From assembly GCF_003149745.1 (NCBI RefSeq), contig NZ_QGEG01000002.1, positions 620,001 to 684,000 on the forward strand: a DNA stretch of 64,000 bases, in the 5' to 3' direction. Each line of letters begins with the position of its first letter. Positions within the stretch are counted from its first letter, which is position 1. The translations under genes and the position numbers were made by a program. This stretch comes from Flagellimonas aquimarina. Its GTDB lineage: Bacteria > Bacteroidota > Bacteroidia > Flavobacteriales > Flavobacteriaceae. The notes below the pieces were generated by a model. It was not told the DNA's origin. It worked only from the letters and a program-made list of their open reading frames with translations, and made no database searches. Of the stretch, positions 1 to 9,677 are shown piece after piece.

Positions 1-528
1 CAAGTAAGATGCAATTTGTTTTTGATTGAGTTTTGACGCTATTGAAGGGTATTTTTCAATGAATATTTCGTACTTCTTTTTGGCAGGTAGAGATAAATTC
101 TCCAAACCTCTTTGTTGTTCGCGGATGTAAGCGTTTTGCATTAGAATTCTAAAAAACCGCTCAAATTTTGGGATTTCTTGCAGTAAAATTTCAAAATTCA
201 CCTTACTTAATAGAAGTACGGTAGATGATTCCAAAGCCTCAATACTGAGCATACTTTTCTTTTCTTTTGTAAAGGCATACATGTCGGTTATCCACCAATC
301 TTTTATACCGAACATAATAGTTGTTTCCCTACCTTCCGGATTCAAGAAATAAGCACGAAGTATCCCTTGCTTTATAAAGGATATAGTGCCGCAAAAAGCA
401 CCTTGACTTAGAATAATTTGCCCTTTATCTAACTTTTTTTCAATTAAATGAGAGGTGAACACTTTTATTTCTTCGTTGTTAAGCGCTATATGCTTTGAAA
501 CATTTTGCAATATTGCTTCAAAACTCAT
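1..528 (-). CDS. Crp/Fnr family transcriptional regulator (3' end cut by window edge)
   Basis: Reading from the ATG at 528 down to base 1 gives 176 in-frame codons without a stop, so the gene runs off the window. The N-terminal part reads as a cyclic-nucleotide-binding-like sensor domain, with the WWITD motif at residues 78-82 that is typical of the flavobacterial Crp/Fnr subgroup. The visible sequence stops at QIASYL, where the C-terminal helix-turn-helix would begin, so the DNA-binding part is outside the window. The effector is unknown; members of this subgroup often lack the residues needed to bind cAMP. It is probably co-oriented with the GNAT and DinB genes upstream. Two paralogues lie at 36319-36900 and 52695-53270. 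Confidence 0.85.
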   Translation of the reverse strand, partial: MSFEAILQNVSKHIALNNEEIKVFTSHLIEKKLDKGQIILSQGAFCGTISFIKQGILRAYFLNPEGRETTIMFGIKDWWITDMYAFTKEKKSMLSIEALESSTVLLLSKVNFEILLQEIPKFERFFRILMQNAYIREQQRGLENLSLPAKKKYEIFIEKYPSIASKLNQKQIASYL

Positions 529-539
529 AAGTCCTGTGT

Positions 540-995
540 TTAGGTAAGATGTAGTTTCATTCCCTCGTGGGAATCTACGAAACCTAATACCCTGTAAAAC
601 TCCAAGGCATCGGGTCGCTTTTTGTCAGTAGTCAATTGTACTACATGAGCGCCTTTGGACCTAGACTGTTCTATGGCCCATTGAAATAGGATTTTGCCAA
701 TACCTTTTCCACGATAATTTTCATGCACACGAACGGCTTCTATTTGAGCTCTAATCCCTCCTTGATACGTTAAGTACTGAATAAAGCTTAGCTGTAATGT
801 TCCAATAACGTTTCCAGATTCATCTTCAATCACTACTAATTCTTGGTTTGGGTCATTATTTATGTTCTCAAAAGCTTGTAGGTATTTTTCTGGCAGTGGT
901 AACCTATAATCTTCACGAAGCTTTCCCAATTTATCGTTGGCAATCATTTGCACAATTAGGGAAACATCTTCTTTTTTAGCTTTACGAATCTGCAA
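540..995 (-). CDS. GNAT family N-acetyltransferase
   Basis: A 151-residue, single-domain GNAT protein, about the usual length. The acetyl-CoA pyrophosphate-binding motif A is visible as RGKGIGK at residues 95-101, preceded by the strand EAVRV, and the C-terminal LEFYRVLGF matches motif B of the fold. It should transfer an acetyl group from acetyl-CoA to a small amine or protein, but the substrate cannot be read from sequence. It starts only 2 bases after the stop of the DinB-like gene at 998-1657 and ends 11 bases before the Crp/Fnr start, so the three minus-strand genes probably form one transcript. Confidence 0.88.
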   Translation of the reverse strand: MQIRKAKKEDVSLIVQMIANDKLGKLREDYRLPLPEKYLQAFENINNDPNQELVVIEDESGNVIGTLQLSFIQYLTYQGGIRAQIEAVRVHENYRGKGIGKILFQWAIEQSRSKGAHVVQLTTDKKRPDALEFYRVLGFVDSHEGMKLHLT

Positions 996-997
996 GA

Positions 998-1657
998 TTA
1001 GGAGGTAATTCTGGATTTAATAAACTTAAACTGTCCGTTGTGATTGGATTCGTGTTCACACACATGAAACCACTTACAATAATTATTGGTTGGCCCCCAA
1101 GGAAAATTATTATCAACGGCCATTAACCAATCATCATCACGTTTAGCAAATTCTGCTAGGGTAAATTCCCTTACTTTGGTCATTTCCTCCAGGTAATATT
1201 CCAAAGGTTTTCCTTTTATTTCTTTTCTGGCTTTATCACCTAATCCAGATGCTACCGACCATTTATCCGAATCTTCTTTTGACCAATCCCCCCAAGTTTT
1301 ACCTTCAAACGTATGAATTTGATAAAAACGTTCGGTGGCCGCCAGATGCATCAACATGGCACCTATGCTATTTGCATTGTCATCTACCAAATAATCCAAA
1401 TCAGATACGCTCATACCTTGCACTGGCCTTAAGATTACATATCTCATCCAATTCATCATAGAAACCAAAGTTCCCAGTTGGGGAGTGTAGCCCTCCTTAG
1501 GTCCAAAGATGTTTAAATCACTATCCTCTGTAAAACTTGGTAATGGTTGTAAATGTGGAGCAGCCATTAAGCTTGTCGTGCCCAAAGCCCCTATGGTCAA
1601 TAAAGAAGACTTTTTAATAAAGCTTCTTCTGTCTACTTTCTTTTGTTGGTCTTTCAT
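998..1657 (-). CDS. DinB-like protein with twin-arginine signal peptide
   Basis: The 219-residue product begins with a twin-arginine motif (RRSFIKK, residues 10-16) and a hydrophobic, Ala/Gly-rich stretch to about residue 34, so it is probably exported folded by the Tat pathway. The rest resembles the DinB/YfiT four-helix metal-binding fold: His104 in MLMHLAATER, and His202 and His206 in a C-terminal HESNHNGQ segment that fits the usual HxxxH plus GQ ending. DinB-fold proteins bind a divalent metal, and some are thiol-dependent transferases; the reaction here is unknown. Tat export fits a protein that takes up its metal before export. It lies 29 bases downstream of purL on the same strand. 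Confidence 0.82.
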   Translation of the reverse strand: MKDQQKKVDRRSFIKKSSLLTIGALGTTSLMAAPHLQPLPSFTEDSDLNIFGPKEGYTPQLGTLVSMMNWMRYVILRPVQGMSVSDLDYLVDDNANSIGAMLMHLAATERFYQIHTFEGKTWGDWSKEDSDKWSVASGLGDKARKEIKGKPLEYYLEEMTKVREFTLAEFAKRDDDWLMAVDNNFPWGPTNNYCKWFHVCEHESNHNGQFKFIKSRITS

Positions 1658-1686
1658 CTTTTTGGAGGTTGATTAGAATCTGTAAA

Positions 1687-4600
1687 TTACGAATTCTTTT
1701 CAACCCAGTTTCTTGCATTCACGAAAGCCTCTAACCATGGGGATACAACATCATTCCTGTTCTTTGGATAATATGCCCAGTTCCAAGGGAAAGTGGAACG
1801 CTCTATATGCGGCATGGTTACCAAATGCCTTCCAGTCTTATCACATAGCATGGCGGTGTTGTAATCGCTGCCGTTTGGGTTGGCAGGATATCCTTCATAT
1901 CCATATTTAGCAACAATACTATAGTTTTTCTCAGAAAGCGGAAGGTTAAATCTCCCTTCACCATTAGAAATCCAAACACCGAGTGTTGTGCCCACTAATG
2001 AAGAAAGCATCACCGAGCTGTTCTCTTGAATTGTTACAGAAGTGAAGTTGCTCTCATGTTTTCCAGAAGCATTATAAGTCATTTTGGAAAGTTTTTCATG
2101 CTCTGGATTTATCATGTCCAATTCCAAAAACAACTGGCAACCGTTACATATTCCAATAGATAAAGTGTCCGGTCTTGCAAAGAAATCTTTTAGCGCTTTG
2201 TTGGCTTTTTCATTATATTTAAAAGCACCGGCCCAACCCTTGGCACTTCCTAGCACATCAGAATTGGAAAAACCACCTACCGCACCAATAAACTGAATAT
2301 CTTCCAATGTTTCTCTACCTGATATTAGATCGGTCATGTGAACATCCTTAACATCAAAACCAGCTAAATACATGGCATTTGCCATTTCCCGTTCAGAATT
2401 ACTTCCTTTTTCACGCAAAATAGCTGCTTTTGGTCGCCCACCTTCTAATTGAACTCTAGATGGCAATTCACCAGTAAAGCTTTTAGCGAAATTATATACT
2501 AGAGGTTGATTTTTATAGTTATCGTAACGGTCCTTGGCCAATCCATTTGCGGTCTGTTTATTGTCCAGAAGGAAAGAAGTCTTGAACCAAGTGTCGCGGA
2601 GAGAGGTAACATTGAGTCCTATTTCTATTCCATTGTTTTTAATGCTCAACAAGTCTTTGGAAACTACTGAACCAATATTTTTAAAGTCTATTCCGGCGTC
2701 CAGAAGAATTTTTTCAATTGATGCGTCTTTGGATTGAAATACGATTCCAGCATTTTCTGAAAATAATAGTTTGATGATATCTGTTTCTCCAAGTTTTGAT
2801 AGGTCCAGATTGGCACCTAATTGTGTATCCGCAAAACACATTTCCAGTAGTGTGGTGATCAACCCTCCGGAAGCAATATCGTGCCCTGCTAGGATTTGGC
2901 CTTCTTTTATCAACTCCTGAATAGCATTGAAAACCACTTTTAGATAAGCAGAATCAAGCACGGAAGGGGCTTCGTCACCAATTTCATTTAGAATTTGGGC
3001 AAATGAAGAACCGCCTAACTTATGGTCGTCTTTTGAAACATTGATATAGTAAATGTCCCCACCGTCTTTCTGAAGAACTGGTTCTACAATTTTGGTAATA
3101 TCATTACAATTTCCTGCAGCCGAAATGATGACCGTACCAGGAGAGATAACATCACCATCCTTGTACTTCTGTTTCATGGAAAGCGAATCTTTTCCCGTTG
3201 GAACATTAATGCCCAATTCAATGGAAAACTCAGATACTGCTTTTACCGCCTCGTACAATCTGGCATCTTCGCCTTCATTTTTACAGGGCCACATCCAATT
3301 GGCAGATAAAGAAACAGAGTGCAGACCATCCTTTAATGGAGCCCAGACTATATTGGTCAAAGCTTCTGCAATACTATTTTTACTTCCGGCGGTAGGATTT
3401 ATCAGTCCTGATATAGGGGAGTGCCCTATACTGGTAGCAACACCCTCTTTTCCTTTAAAATCCATGGACATTACACCACAATTGTTCAATGGCAATTGTA
3501 ATGGGCCTGCGCATTGTTGTTTGGCTACACGCCCACCTACACAGCGGTCAACCTTGTTTGTTAACCAATCTTTACAAGCAACGGCCTCTAGTTGTAATAC
3601 ATTTTCCAAATAATCATGGAAATTTTCTAGAGTATACGCAAGGGAATCATAATCTCTTTGGACTACTTTATCATCCATTATGGTTTTTGGGGAACTTCCA
3701 AACATATCGGATAGCTCCAAATCCATTGGTTTTTCACCAGATTTCTGTGACTCAAAAGTAAAACGATGGTCTCCGGTTACCTCACCTACATTGTACATGG
3801 GTGAACGTTCCCTAGCGGCAATTCTATCTAGTAGACCTAAATCTTCTTCTCCAATTACTAATCCCATTCGTTCTTGGGATTCATTTCCTATGAGTTCTTT
3901 TGCGGATAATGTTGGATCCCCAACAGGAAGTTTATCGGTATTGATTCTACCTCCTGTTTCCTCCACTAATTCTGATAAACAGTTGAGGTGACCACCTGCC
4001 CCGTGATCATGAATAGAAACAATAGGATTGTCATGACTTTCTACCATTCCTCGGATAGCATTGGAGGCTCTTTTTTGCATTTCAGGGTTGGAACGTTGTA
4101 CTGCATTCAATTCTATTGCAGAACTAAACTCACCAGTATCAGCGCTTGATACGGCTGCTCCGCCCATCCCAATACGGTAATTGTCACCACCAAGAATGAC
4201 AATTTTGTCTCCTTTTTGCGGAGTGTCTTTTAAGGCTTGCTCTGCTTTGCCATATCCAACTCCTCCGGCAAGCATGATCACTTTGTCAAACCCTAGTCGG
4301 CGTGCTTCTTCTTTGTGTTCAAAAGTGAGCACAGAACCTGCGATCAAGGGCTGTCCAAACTTGTTCCCAAAATCAGATGCACCATTTGATGCCTTTATCA
4401 AAATATCCATTGGAGTTTGGTACAACCATTCCCGTTCTGGCATTCCATTTTCCCAAGGCCTGTTTTCTTCTAATCTGGAATAGGAAGTCATGTACACAGC
4501 GGTACCCGCAAGAGGTAAAGAGCCCTTGCCACCGGCCAAGCGATCTCTTATTTCCCCTCCAGAACCTGTAGCGGCCCCATTAAAAGGTTCTACTGTTGTG

Positions 4601-5355
4601 GGGAAGTTGTGGGTCTCTGCTTTGATGGATAAAACAGATTCGAATTCATCTTCTTTATAAAAATCTGGTTTATCGGCGCTTTTTGGTGCAAACTGGACCA
4701 CTTTTGGTCCTTTTATAAATGCCACATTGTCCTTGTATGCAGAAACAATATCGTTGGGATGCTCTTCTGATGTTCTCTTAATTAATTTGAAGAGTGATGA
4801 AGGCATTTCTTCCCCATCAATAATAAAAGTGCCATTAAAAATTTTATGGCGACAATGTTCCGAATTGACTTGGCTAAAACCAAAAACCTCAGAATCTGTC
4901 AACTTACGCCCCAGCTTTTTGGATAGGTTTTCCAAATAACCCACTTCATCTTCATTTAATGCCAAACCTTCTTGAGCATTATAACCTGCTATATCTTCAA
5001 TCTCTAAAATAGACGCAGGAGTAATGTTTATGGTGTAAATATCTTGATCAAGGCCTTTATACTTTTGAAGGAGCATAGGGTCGTAATCAACATGGGCTTC
5101 TTTAACGGCATGGAATTCTTCAATTCTGATGATTCCTTGAATTCCCATGTTTTGGGTAATTTCTGTAGCATTTGTGCTCCAGGGAGTCACCATAGCTGCG
5201 CGAGGGCCAACAAAAAAGGCGTCAAGAGACGCCGTGTTTATTTTAGGTTGGTTGCCAAACAACCATGTTAGTTTTTCAATGTCTTTTGGTGCAATTTCTT
5301 GAGCGGTTTGGACTGCGAACACTTTTGTCGCCACATCTCCAAAGAAATGAATCAT
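1687..5355 (-). CDS. purL: Phosphoribosylformylglycinamidine synthase, single-chain type
   Basis: A 1222-residue large-type FGAM synthase, which uses ATP and glutamine to convert FGAR to FGAM in step four of purine synthesis. The N-terminal PurS-like region is followed by two AIR-synthase-like halves (SEHCRHKIFNGTF and AETHNFPTTVEPFNGAATG lie in the first) and a C-terminal class I glutamine amidotransferase domain. The catalytic triad is readable: Cys1073 in GICNGCQL, then His1183 and Glu1185 in PHIERS. The length is a little below the 1295 residues of the E. coli enzyme. A TAAATTTG -7-like box lies about 34 bases upstream. No other pur gene is adjacent. Confidence 0.97.
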   Translation of the reverse strand: MIHFFGDVATKVFAVQTAQEIAPKDIEKLTWLFGNQPKINTASLDAFFVGPRAAMVTPWSTNATEITQNMGIQGIIRIEEFHAVKEAHVDYDPMLLQKYKGLDQDIYTINITPASILEIEDIAGYNAQEGLALNEDEVGYLENLSKKLGRKLTDSEVFGFSQVNSEHCRHKIFNGTFIIDGEEMPSSLFKLIKRTSEEHPNDIVSAYKDNVAFIKGPKVVQFAPKSADKPDFYKEDEFESVLSIKAETHNFPTTVEPFNGAATGSGGEIRDRLAGGKGSLPLAGTAVYMTSYSRLEENRPWENGMPEREWLYQTPMDILIKASNGASDFGNKFGQPLIAGSVLTFEHKEEARRLGFDKVIMLAGGVGYGKAEQALKDTPQKGDKIVILGGDNYRIGMGGAAVSSADTGEFSSAIELNAVQRSNPEMQKRASNAIRGMVESHDNPIVSIHDHGAGGHLNCLSELVEETGGRINTDKLPVGDPTLSAKELIGNESQERMGLVIGEEDLGLLDRIAARERSPMYNVGEVTGDHRFTFESQKSGEKPMDLELSDMFGSSPKTIMDDKVVQRDYDSLAYTLENFHDYLENVLQLEAVACKDWLTNKVDRCVGGRVAKQQCAGPLQLPLNNCGVMSMDFKGKEGVATSIGHSPISGLINPTAGSKNSIAEALTNIVWAPLKDGLHSVSLSANWMWPCKNEGEDARLYEAVKAVSEFSIELGINVPTGKDSLSMKQKYKDGDVISPGTVIISAAGNCNDITKIVEPVLQKDGGDIYYINVSKDDHKLGGSSFAQILNEIGDEAPSVLDSAYLKVVFNAIQELIKEGQILAGHDIASGGLITTLLEMCFADTQLGANLDLSKLGETDIIKLLFSENAGIVFQSKDASIEKILLDAGIDFKNIGSVVSKDLLSIKNNGIEIGLNVTSLRDTWFKTSFLLDNKQTANGLAKDRYDNYKNQPLVYNFAKSFTGELPSRVQLEGGRPKAAILREKGSNSEREMANAMYLAGFDVKDVHMTDLISGRETLEDIQFIGAVGGFSNSDVLGSAKGWAGAFKYNEKANKALKDFFARPDTLSIGICNGCQLFLELDMINPEHEKLSKMTYNASGKHESNFTSVTIQENSSVMLSSLVGTTLGVWISNGEGRFNLPLSEKNYSIVAKYGYEGYPANPNGSDYNTAMLCDKTGRHLVTMPHIERSTFPWNWAYYPKNRNDVVSPWLEAFVNARNWVEKNS

Positions 5356-5388
5356 ATCAGCCTAGTTGTTGAACGGATTAAGAAAGTG

Positions 5389-5396
5389 CAAATTTA
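5389..5396 (-). promoter_or_regulatory. Candidate -7 promoter box for purL
   Basis: On the minus strand this reads TAAATTTG, an exact match to the Bacteroidota -7 element TAnnTTTG, placed to give a leader of about 30 bases before the purL ATG. I did not find a convincing TTG -33 element at the usual 19-20 base distance, so the call rests on the -7 box alone. Confidence 0.4.
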
Positions 5397-5504
5397 CAAG
5401 TTTAGCTTGAATTTTAATCTATAGTATAAGGGAGTTGTTAACCGAGAAGTGTTGATAGATTCGTGAACCACTCATTAATGAGTATCATTTTGTGAGTTTC
5501 TGCA

Positions 5505-6014
5505 TTAGGTGTCTTTTATTTCCGTTATTCTTGAGAGATGATGATCGTCATGCTCAGCAACAAACAGAAACAAATCCATAGTTCTCATGGGTTTTTCCAG
5601 TCTAGGATGCAAAGCCATTTTATAAATATCCTCTTCGGATAATTCAGATAGTTTTTCTAAAGTCATTTTTCGAATTTGCTCAAAATTGGCTAGCAACTCA
5701 TTTATGTCTTTGGAATTATGTTGCGCGAAATCGGTCTGTTTGTTGTCCAAATCCGTAGGCCTTAAATATTTTTCATGGTTTAATATGTCTTCTAGCCTTC
5801 CTTGCCATAATGGCTCTAGATCAATCAGGTGACCTATATTTTCTTTTATGGACCAAGTATCATCCGGTTTTGACTCAAGCAGGTCCAATGGGACTTCTTT
5901 TACCACAGAAGTCAACCGCATTGGAGTCCCTTTCATTCTTTCAATAATTGATGGAAAAATGTTCTGTTCGAATGAAAAATCAAATTTTCGTTCAAACCAT
6001 TTAATTTGCTCCAT
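5505..6014 (-). CDS. DinB family protein
   Basis: A cytoplasmic DinB-fold protein of 169 residues from the ATG at 6014. A longer reading from 6071 exists, but its extra 19 residues do not look like the family, whose members begin with a short segment such as MEQIKWFERKFDF. The metal-site pattern is present: His62 in WSIKENIGHLIDLE and the AEHDDHHLSRI segment near the C-terminus (His155 and His158 or His159). The role is probably metal-dependent thiol or small-molecule chemistry; the substrate is unknown. Unlike the DinB-like protein at 998-1657 it has no signal peptide. It is transcribed away from the SDR gene, whose terminator lies in the gap. Confidence 0.85.
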   Translation of the reverse strand: MEQIKWFERKFDFSFEQNIFPSIIERMKGTPMRLTSVVKEVPLDLLESKPDDTWSIKENIGHLIDLEPLWQGRLEDILNHEKYLRPTDLDNKQTDFAQHNSKDINELLANFEQIRKMTLEKLSELSEEDIYKMALHPRLEKPMRTMDLFLFVAEHDDHHLSRITEIKDT

Positions 6015-6104
6015 AGCTCGTGTTCTTTTAAAATAGCTTATTGCTTCTGCATAACACACAACAATTGACATCTAAAGTAAGAAACTCTTACATTTTCTAA
6101 AACA

Positions 6105-6125
6105 AAAGCCCCAAAAAGGGGCTTT
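6105..6125 (-). terminator. Rho-independent terminator of the SDR gene
   Basis: A perfect 8-bp stem (AAAGCCCC with GGGGCTTT) closes a five-base loop. On the minus strand it is followed by a T-rich run (TTTTGTTTT). It sits 23 bases after the stop of the minus-strand SDR gene at 6148. Confidence 0.8.
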
Positions 6126-6147
6126 AGAAATAAAGATAAATTTGATG

Positions 6148-6909
6148 CTAGACAAACATCCCGCCAGAAGCTTCTATTCGTTGTCCATTCACCCATTTGG
6201 CATCTTCAGTGCACAGAAAGGCGACTACACTGCCAATATCATCACTTTCCCCAATACGTCCCAGCGCGGTCAGTGATGCAATCATGTCCACTACTTGTGG
6301 GGCTTGTTCAAAGCGTTCTTTGTTAAAATCAGTATTAATGGCTCCAGGAGCCACCGTATTGGCTTTTATTTTGCGTTCACCCAGCTCTTTTGCCAGATAG
6401 CGCGTAAATACTTCAATCCCGCCTTTCATAATTGCATAGGCCGCGTATCCTGGAAAAGAAAAGCGCGCCAATCCACTGGAGATGTTAATGATTCCTCCAT
6501 TTTCGTTAATGGTGTCTAGCAGGGTTTGTGTCAAGAAATAGACACCTTTTAGGTGTACATTCATTAGGTTATCAAAGCTTTCTTCCGTTGTTTCAGCTAT
6601 GGAGGCGTTGTATCCAAAACCAGCGTTGTTGATTAAAAAATCAATTTTATCCGTTTTAAACTCATTTTTTAATTTTTGAAGAAGTTCTGTTTTGAAATCT
6701 CCAAAGGCACTCACTTTGCGGGTATCCAATTGTATTGCAACGGCCTTACCACCCAATGCGTTTATTTCAGTCAAGGTATTTTGTGCTGCTGTTTTATTGG
6801 AGTTGTAGGTAATCACAACATCCAAACCTTTTTTAGCAATGTTAAGAGCCATGTCTTTGCCTAGCCCTCTACTACCTCCTGTTATCAATGCAATTTTCGT
6901 AGTATTCAT
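6148..6909 (-). CDS. SDR family NAD(P)-dependent oxidoreductase
   Basis: A 253-residue classical short-chain dehydrogenase/reductase. Visible features are the nucleotide-binding TGGSRGLG at 10-17, NNAG at 94-97, Ser144/Ser145 of the active site, and the catalytic pair Tyr158-x3-Lys162 followed by the family's GGIEVFTR helix. The ending (WVNGQRIEASGGMFV) matches the common FabG-like tail. It should interconvert an alcohol and a carbonyl compound with NAD(P)H; the substrate is unknown. The AraC-type regulator gene lies 88 bases upstream on the same strand and may control it. A clear terminator follows. Confidence 0.93.
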   Translation of the reverse strand: MNTTKIALITGGSRGLGKDMALNIAKKGLDVVITYNSNKTAAQNTLTEINALGGKAVAIQLDTRKVSAFGDFKTELLQKLKNEFKTDKIDFLINNAGFGYNASIAETTEESFDNLMNVHLKGVYFLTQTLLDTINENGGIINISSGLARFSFPGYAAYAIMKGGIEVFTRYLAKELGERKIKANTVAPGAINTDFNKERFEQAPQVVDMIASLTALGRIGESDDIGSVVAFLCTEDAKWVNGQRIEASGGMFV

Positions 6910-6997
6910 GTGATTTTCGTTTTAATTTATGAATACCACAAAGTTCCTTGCTATGATCAGGATTTAATTGCGAACAACAATCCAATACTTGTAAAAA

Positions 6998-7906
6998 TCA
7001 AACAATTTCTATCTTTCTATATGTAAGAGGGGAATGTGATGTGTGTTTCTTGAAGAAGTTTGAGAAATGTGCAGTTTCTTCAAAACCAAGAGAATGCCCA
7101 ATTTCAGAAATATTCCAGTTGGTGTGCCGTATTAGAATCTTAGATTCTTGAATTACTCTTTCAGCAATTAAGGTTGAGGTATTTTTCTGTACAGAATCCT
7201 TTAATGCCCGGTTCAAATGATTGATGTGAACTCCCAATTGTTGTGCAAAATCTGCTGGCGAACGCAATTGCATTTGTTGATTTGGACTTTCAATAGGGAA
7301 CTGTCTTTCCAACAATTCGGCAAACAAAGATGAAATACGCTCTGAAGCATTGGAATGTAGGTTAGAAGCAAGATTAGCGGGTTGTAATTTCATTGCAGCA
7401 TGAATCAGTTCAAAAACCAGATTTCGAAGAATATCATATTTATAGGCATAATCAGAGCTTATTTCTGAGAACATACGTTTAAAAACAGGTACAAATGAAT
7501 TTACCTGATCATCTGTCAATTCAAAAACAGGATATCCATTTGGTTGAAAAACAGGATAGGCTAACAAATTCCCAAACTGGTGAAAAAATGCCTCAGTAAA
7601 CACACAGAAATAACCGGTCAATTGCTCATCAATTTGCTCCCAATTATATGGAATTTGGGGGTTGGAAAAAACAAGCACATGTTTATCAACCTTTACAATC
7701 TTGTCTGCATAATGGACCCTGCTTTTACCTGTGACCAAACTTATTTTAAAATACTCTCTACGGTTAAAGGGCATTGGTTTTGCCTTGGGGCCAGCAAATT
7801 CATCTAGTACAAATACATTAAAATGACCGATTCCAGATTTTAGGCTTTCTGGTACTTGATTACCAGATTCAGAATAAAAATTTGCTAAGGTCTTTTTCTT
7901 TTCCAT
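6998..7906 (-). CDS. AraC family transcriptional regulator
   Basis: A 302-residue protein with an N-terminal cupin-like sensor region (about residues 20-180) and a C-terminal double helix-turn-helix domain: SPADFAQQLGVHINHLNRAL forms the first, and ISEIGHSLGFEETAHFSNFF the second, with the usual KKHTSHSPLTYRK ending. The N-terminal half has the look of the regulators that sit next to SDR genes in Bacteroidota. It is followed in the same direction by the SDR gene at 6148-6909, a likely target. A TAAATTTG box lies only four bases upstream of the ATG, which would make a leaderless transcript if used; no -33 element supports it. Confidence 0.9.
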   Translation of the reverse strand: MEKKKTLANFYSESGNQVPESLKSGIGHFNVFVLDEFAGPKAKPMPFNRREYFKISLVTGKSRVHYADKIVKVDKHVLVFSNPQIPYNWEQIDEQLTGYFCVFTEAFFHQFGNLLAYPVFQPNGYPVFELTDDQVNSFVPVFKRMFSEISSDYAYKYDILRNLVFELIHAAMKLQPANLASNLHSNASERISSLFAELLERQFPIESPNQQMQLRSPADFAQQLGVHINHLNRALKDSVQKNTSTLIAERVIQESKILIRHTNWNISEIGHSLGFEETAHFSNFFKKHTSHSPLTYRKIEIV

Positions 7907-8068
7907 AAAACAAATTTATAAAAATCAAAGAATAGAATTAATTATCGTATTCTTAGTGCCACTAATAGGCGATACGTTTTTCAAATTAAATAATTGTGGT
8001 GGAACAATTCAGGCTTTTCTAATATTTAGTACATTAGAAGGATAGTTTGCTAATTCAAACCCAACCCT

Positions 8069-9673
8069 ATGAAATTTAATCATCACGTTTTAAAAGGTCT
8101 ATTGATTTTATTTGTTTTTTCAACAAGTACATTGTCCGTTTATGCCCAAAAGAAGTACTCTAAATCTAAAATCACCAAACTTAAAGCTGAGGTTTCAGCC
8201 CTTGTAGAGGCGGACAAAAAGCAGGCCCAAGTAATGGTAGACAAAATATTTAGCTTTGCTGAACTTGGTTTTCAAGAAGTTGAAAGCTCCAAATACCTTA
8301 CCAGTATTCTGCAAGAGAATGGATTTGTCGTTGAAAATTCCATTTCTGGTATTCCTACTGCATGGTTTGCAAAATGGAGTAATGGTGAAGGACCTGTGAT
8401 TGCAATTGGCAGTGATGTTGATTGTATTCCTAAAGCATCACAATATCCTGGAGTTGCCTATCATAAACCTATGGTTGAAGGTGCACCGGGACATGGGGAA
8501 GGACATAATTCTGGTATTCCCCTGAATATTTCGGCTGTTTTGGCAGTTAAGAAAATCATGGAGCGTGAGCAAATTGGCGGCACATTAATTGTTTGGCCCG
8601 GAATTGCGGAAGAACTGGTAGCGGCCAAGGCATGGTATGTACGCGATGGTCTTTTTGATAATATTGACATGTGTATTTTTACTCACGTAAGCAATAATTT
8701 AAGTGTAAGCTATGGGCCAGCGCGTGGCACTGGACTTATCTCCGTAGAATATTCTTTTGAAGGTGAAGCGGCTCACTCCGCGGGCTCACCATGGCGAGGA
8801 CGTAGTGCATTGGACGCAGCTGAACTGATGAATATTGGGTGGAATTATAAACGTGAGCATTTACATCCGCTTCGTCGTTCGCACTCTATTTTCACGGACG
8901 CTGGTGACCAACCCAATGTAGTGCCTTCAAAGGCATCGATATGGTTTTACTTTAGAGATATTAAATATGAAGGGATTATGGACATGTATGCTACTGCCAA
9001 TGATATGGCAAAAGGAGCTGCATTAATGACGGGCACCACTATGAAATCTAAAGTTTTGGGCGCTGCTTGGCCAAGACATTTTAATAAGGTAATTGCCGAA
9101 ACCATGTACAGCAATATTAAAAAAGTAGGTTTGCCCAACTGGTCTGAAGCTGATCAAACCTTGGCCAAGGCGGTACAAAAGCAGGTTAACTCTAAAAAAA
9201 TTGAAGGGCTGGCCATGAAGTTGGACACTATTGGCTTGCCGGTGGTAAACCCTATTAGTGGCGGATCTGATGATATTGGTGACATCTCATGGAAAGTACC
9301 AACGGTCACTATGCGTTTTCCTTCTAATATCCCTGGCTTACAGGGCCATCATTGGAGCAATGCCATTGCCATGGCAACGCCAATAGCGCATAAAGGCGTA
9401 GTGGCTGGTGCAAAAGTAGAGGCGATGACCCTTATGGACTTTCTGCTCAAGCCAGAGCTTTTAAAGCAGGCCTGGGATTATTTTAACAACGAACAGACCA
9501 AAGAGACCAAATTTGAACCTATGATTTCTGAGGACGATATGCCTCCGATTTATCTAAATAAAGACAAACAGGACCAGTTTAGAACAGCCCTTGAAAAGTT
9601 CTATTATGATGAAACTAAATATGATTCGTATTTAGAGCAACTAGGTGTGGAATACCCAACACTAAAAGAGTAG
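8069..9673 (+). CDS. Secreted M20-family metallo-amidohydrolase (AbgB-like)
   Basis: The 534-residue product starts with a signal peptide (hydrophobic to about residue 24, then VYAQ). The body is an M20 metallopeptidase/amidohydrolase: metal ligands are visible in GSDVDCIP (114-121), HGEGHNSG (142-149), the glutamate pair at 181-182 in GIAEELVAA, and a late HHWSNAIAM segment. A lid or dimerisation domain is inserted around 225-330 (GEAAHSAGSPWRG). It resembles AbgB-type hydrolases of p-aminobenzoyl-glutamate and related N-acyl amino acids more than a peptidase. It probably acts in the periplasm on an amide-linked nutrient. It stands alone, convergent with the rRNA methyltransferase gene four bases away. 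Confidence 0.92.
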   Translation: MKFNHHVLKGLLILFVFSTSTLSVYAQKKYSKSKITKLKAEVSALVEADKKQAQVMVDKIFSFAELGFQEVESSKYLTSILQENGFVVENSISGIPTAWFAKWSNGEGPVIAIGSDVDCIPKASQYPGVAYHKPMVEGAPGHGEGHNSGIPLNISAVLAVKKIMEREQIGGTLIVWPGIAEELVAAKAWYVRDGLFDNIDMCIFTHVSNNLSVSYGPARGTGLISVEYSFEGEAAHSAGSPWRGRSALDAAELMNIGWNYKREHLHPLRRSHSIFTDAGDQPNVVPSKASIWFYFRDIKYEGIMDMYATANDMAKGAALMTGTTMKSKVLGAAWPRHFNKVIAETMYSNIKKVGLPNWSEADQTLAKAVQKQVNSKKIEGLAMKLDTIGLPVVNPISGGSDDIGDISWKVPTVTMRFPSNIPGLQGHHWSNAIAMATPIAHKGVVAGAKVEAMTLMDFLLKPELLKQAWDYFNNEQTKETKFEPMISEDDMPPIYLNKDKQDQFRTALEKFYYDETKYDSYLEQLGVEYPTLKE

Positions 9674-9677
9674 GGTG

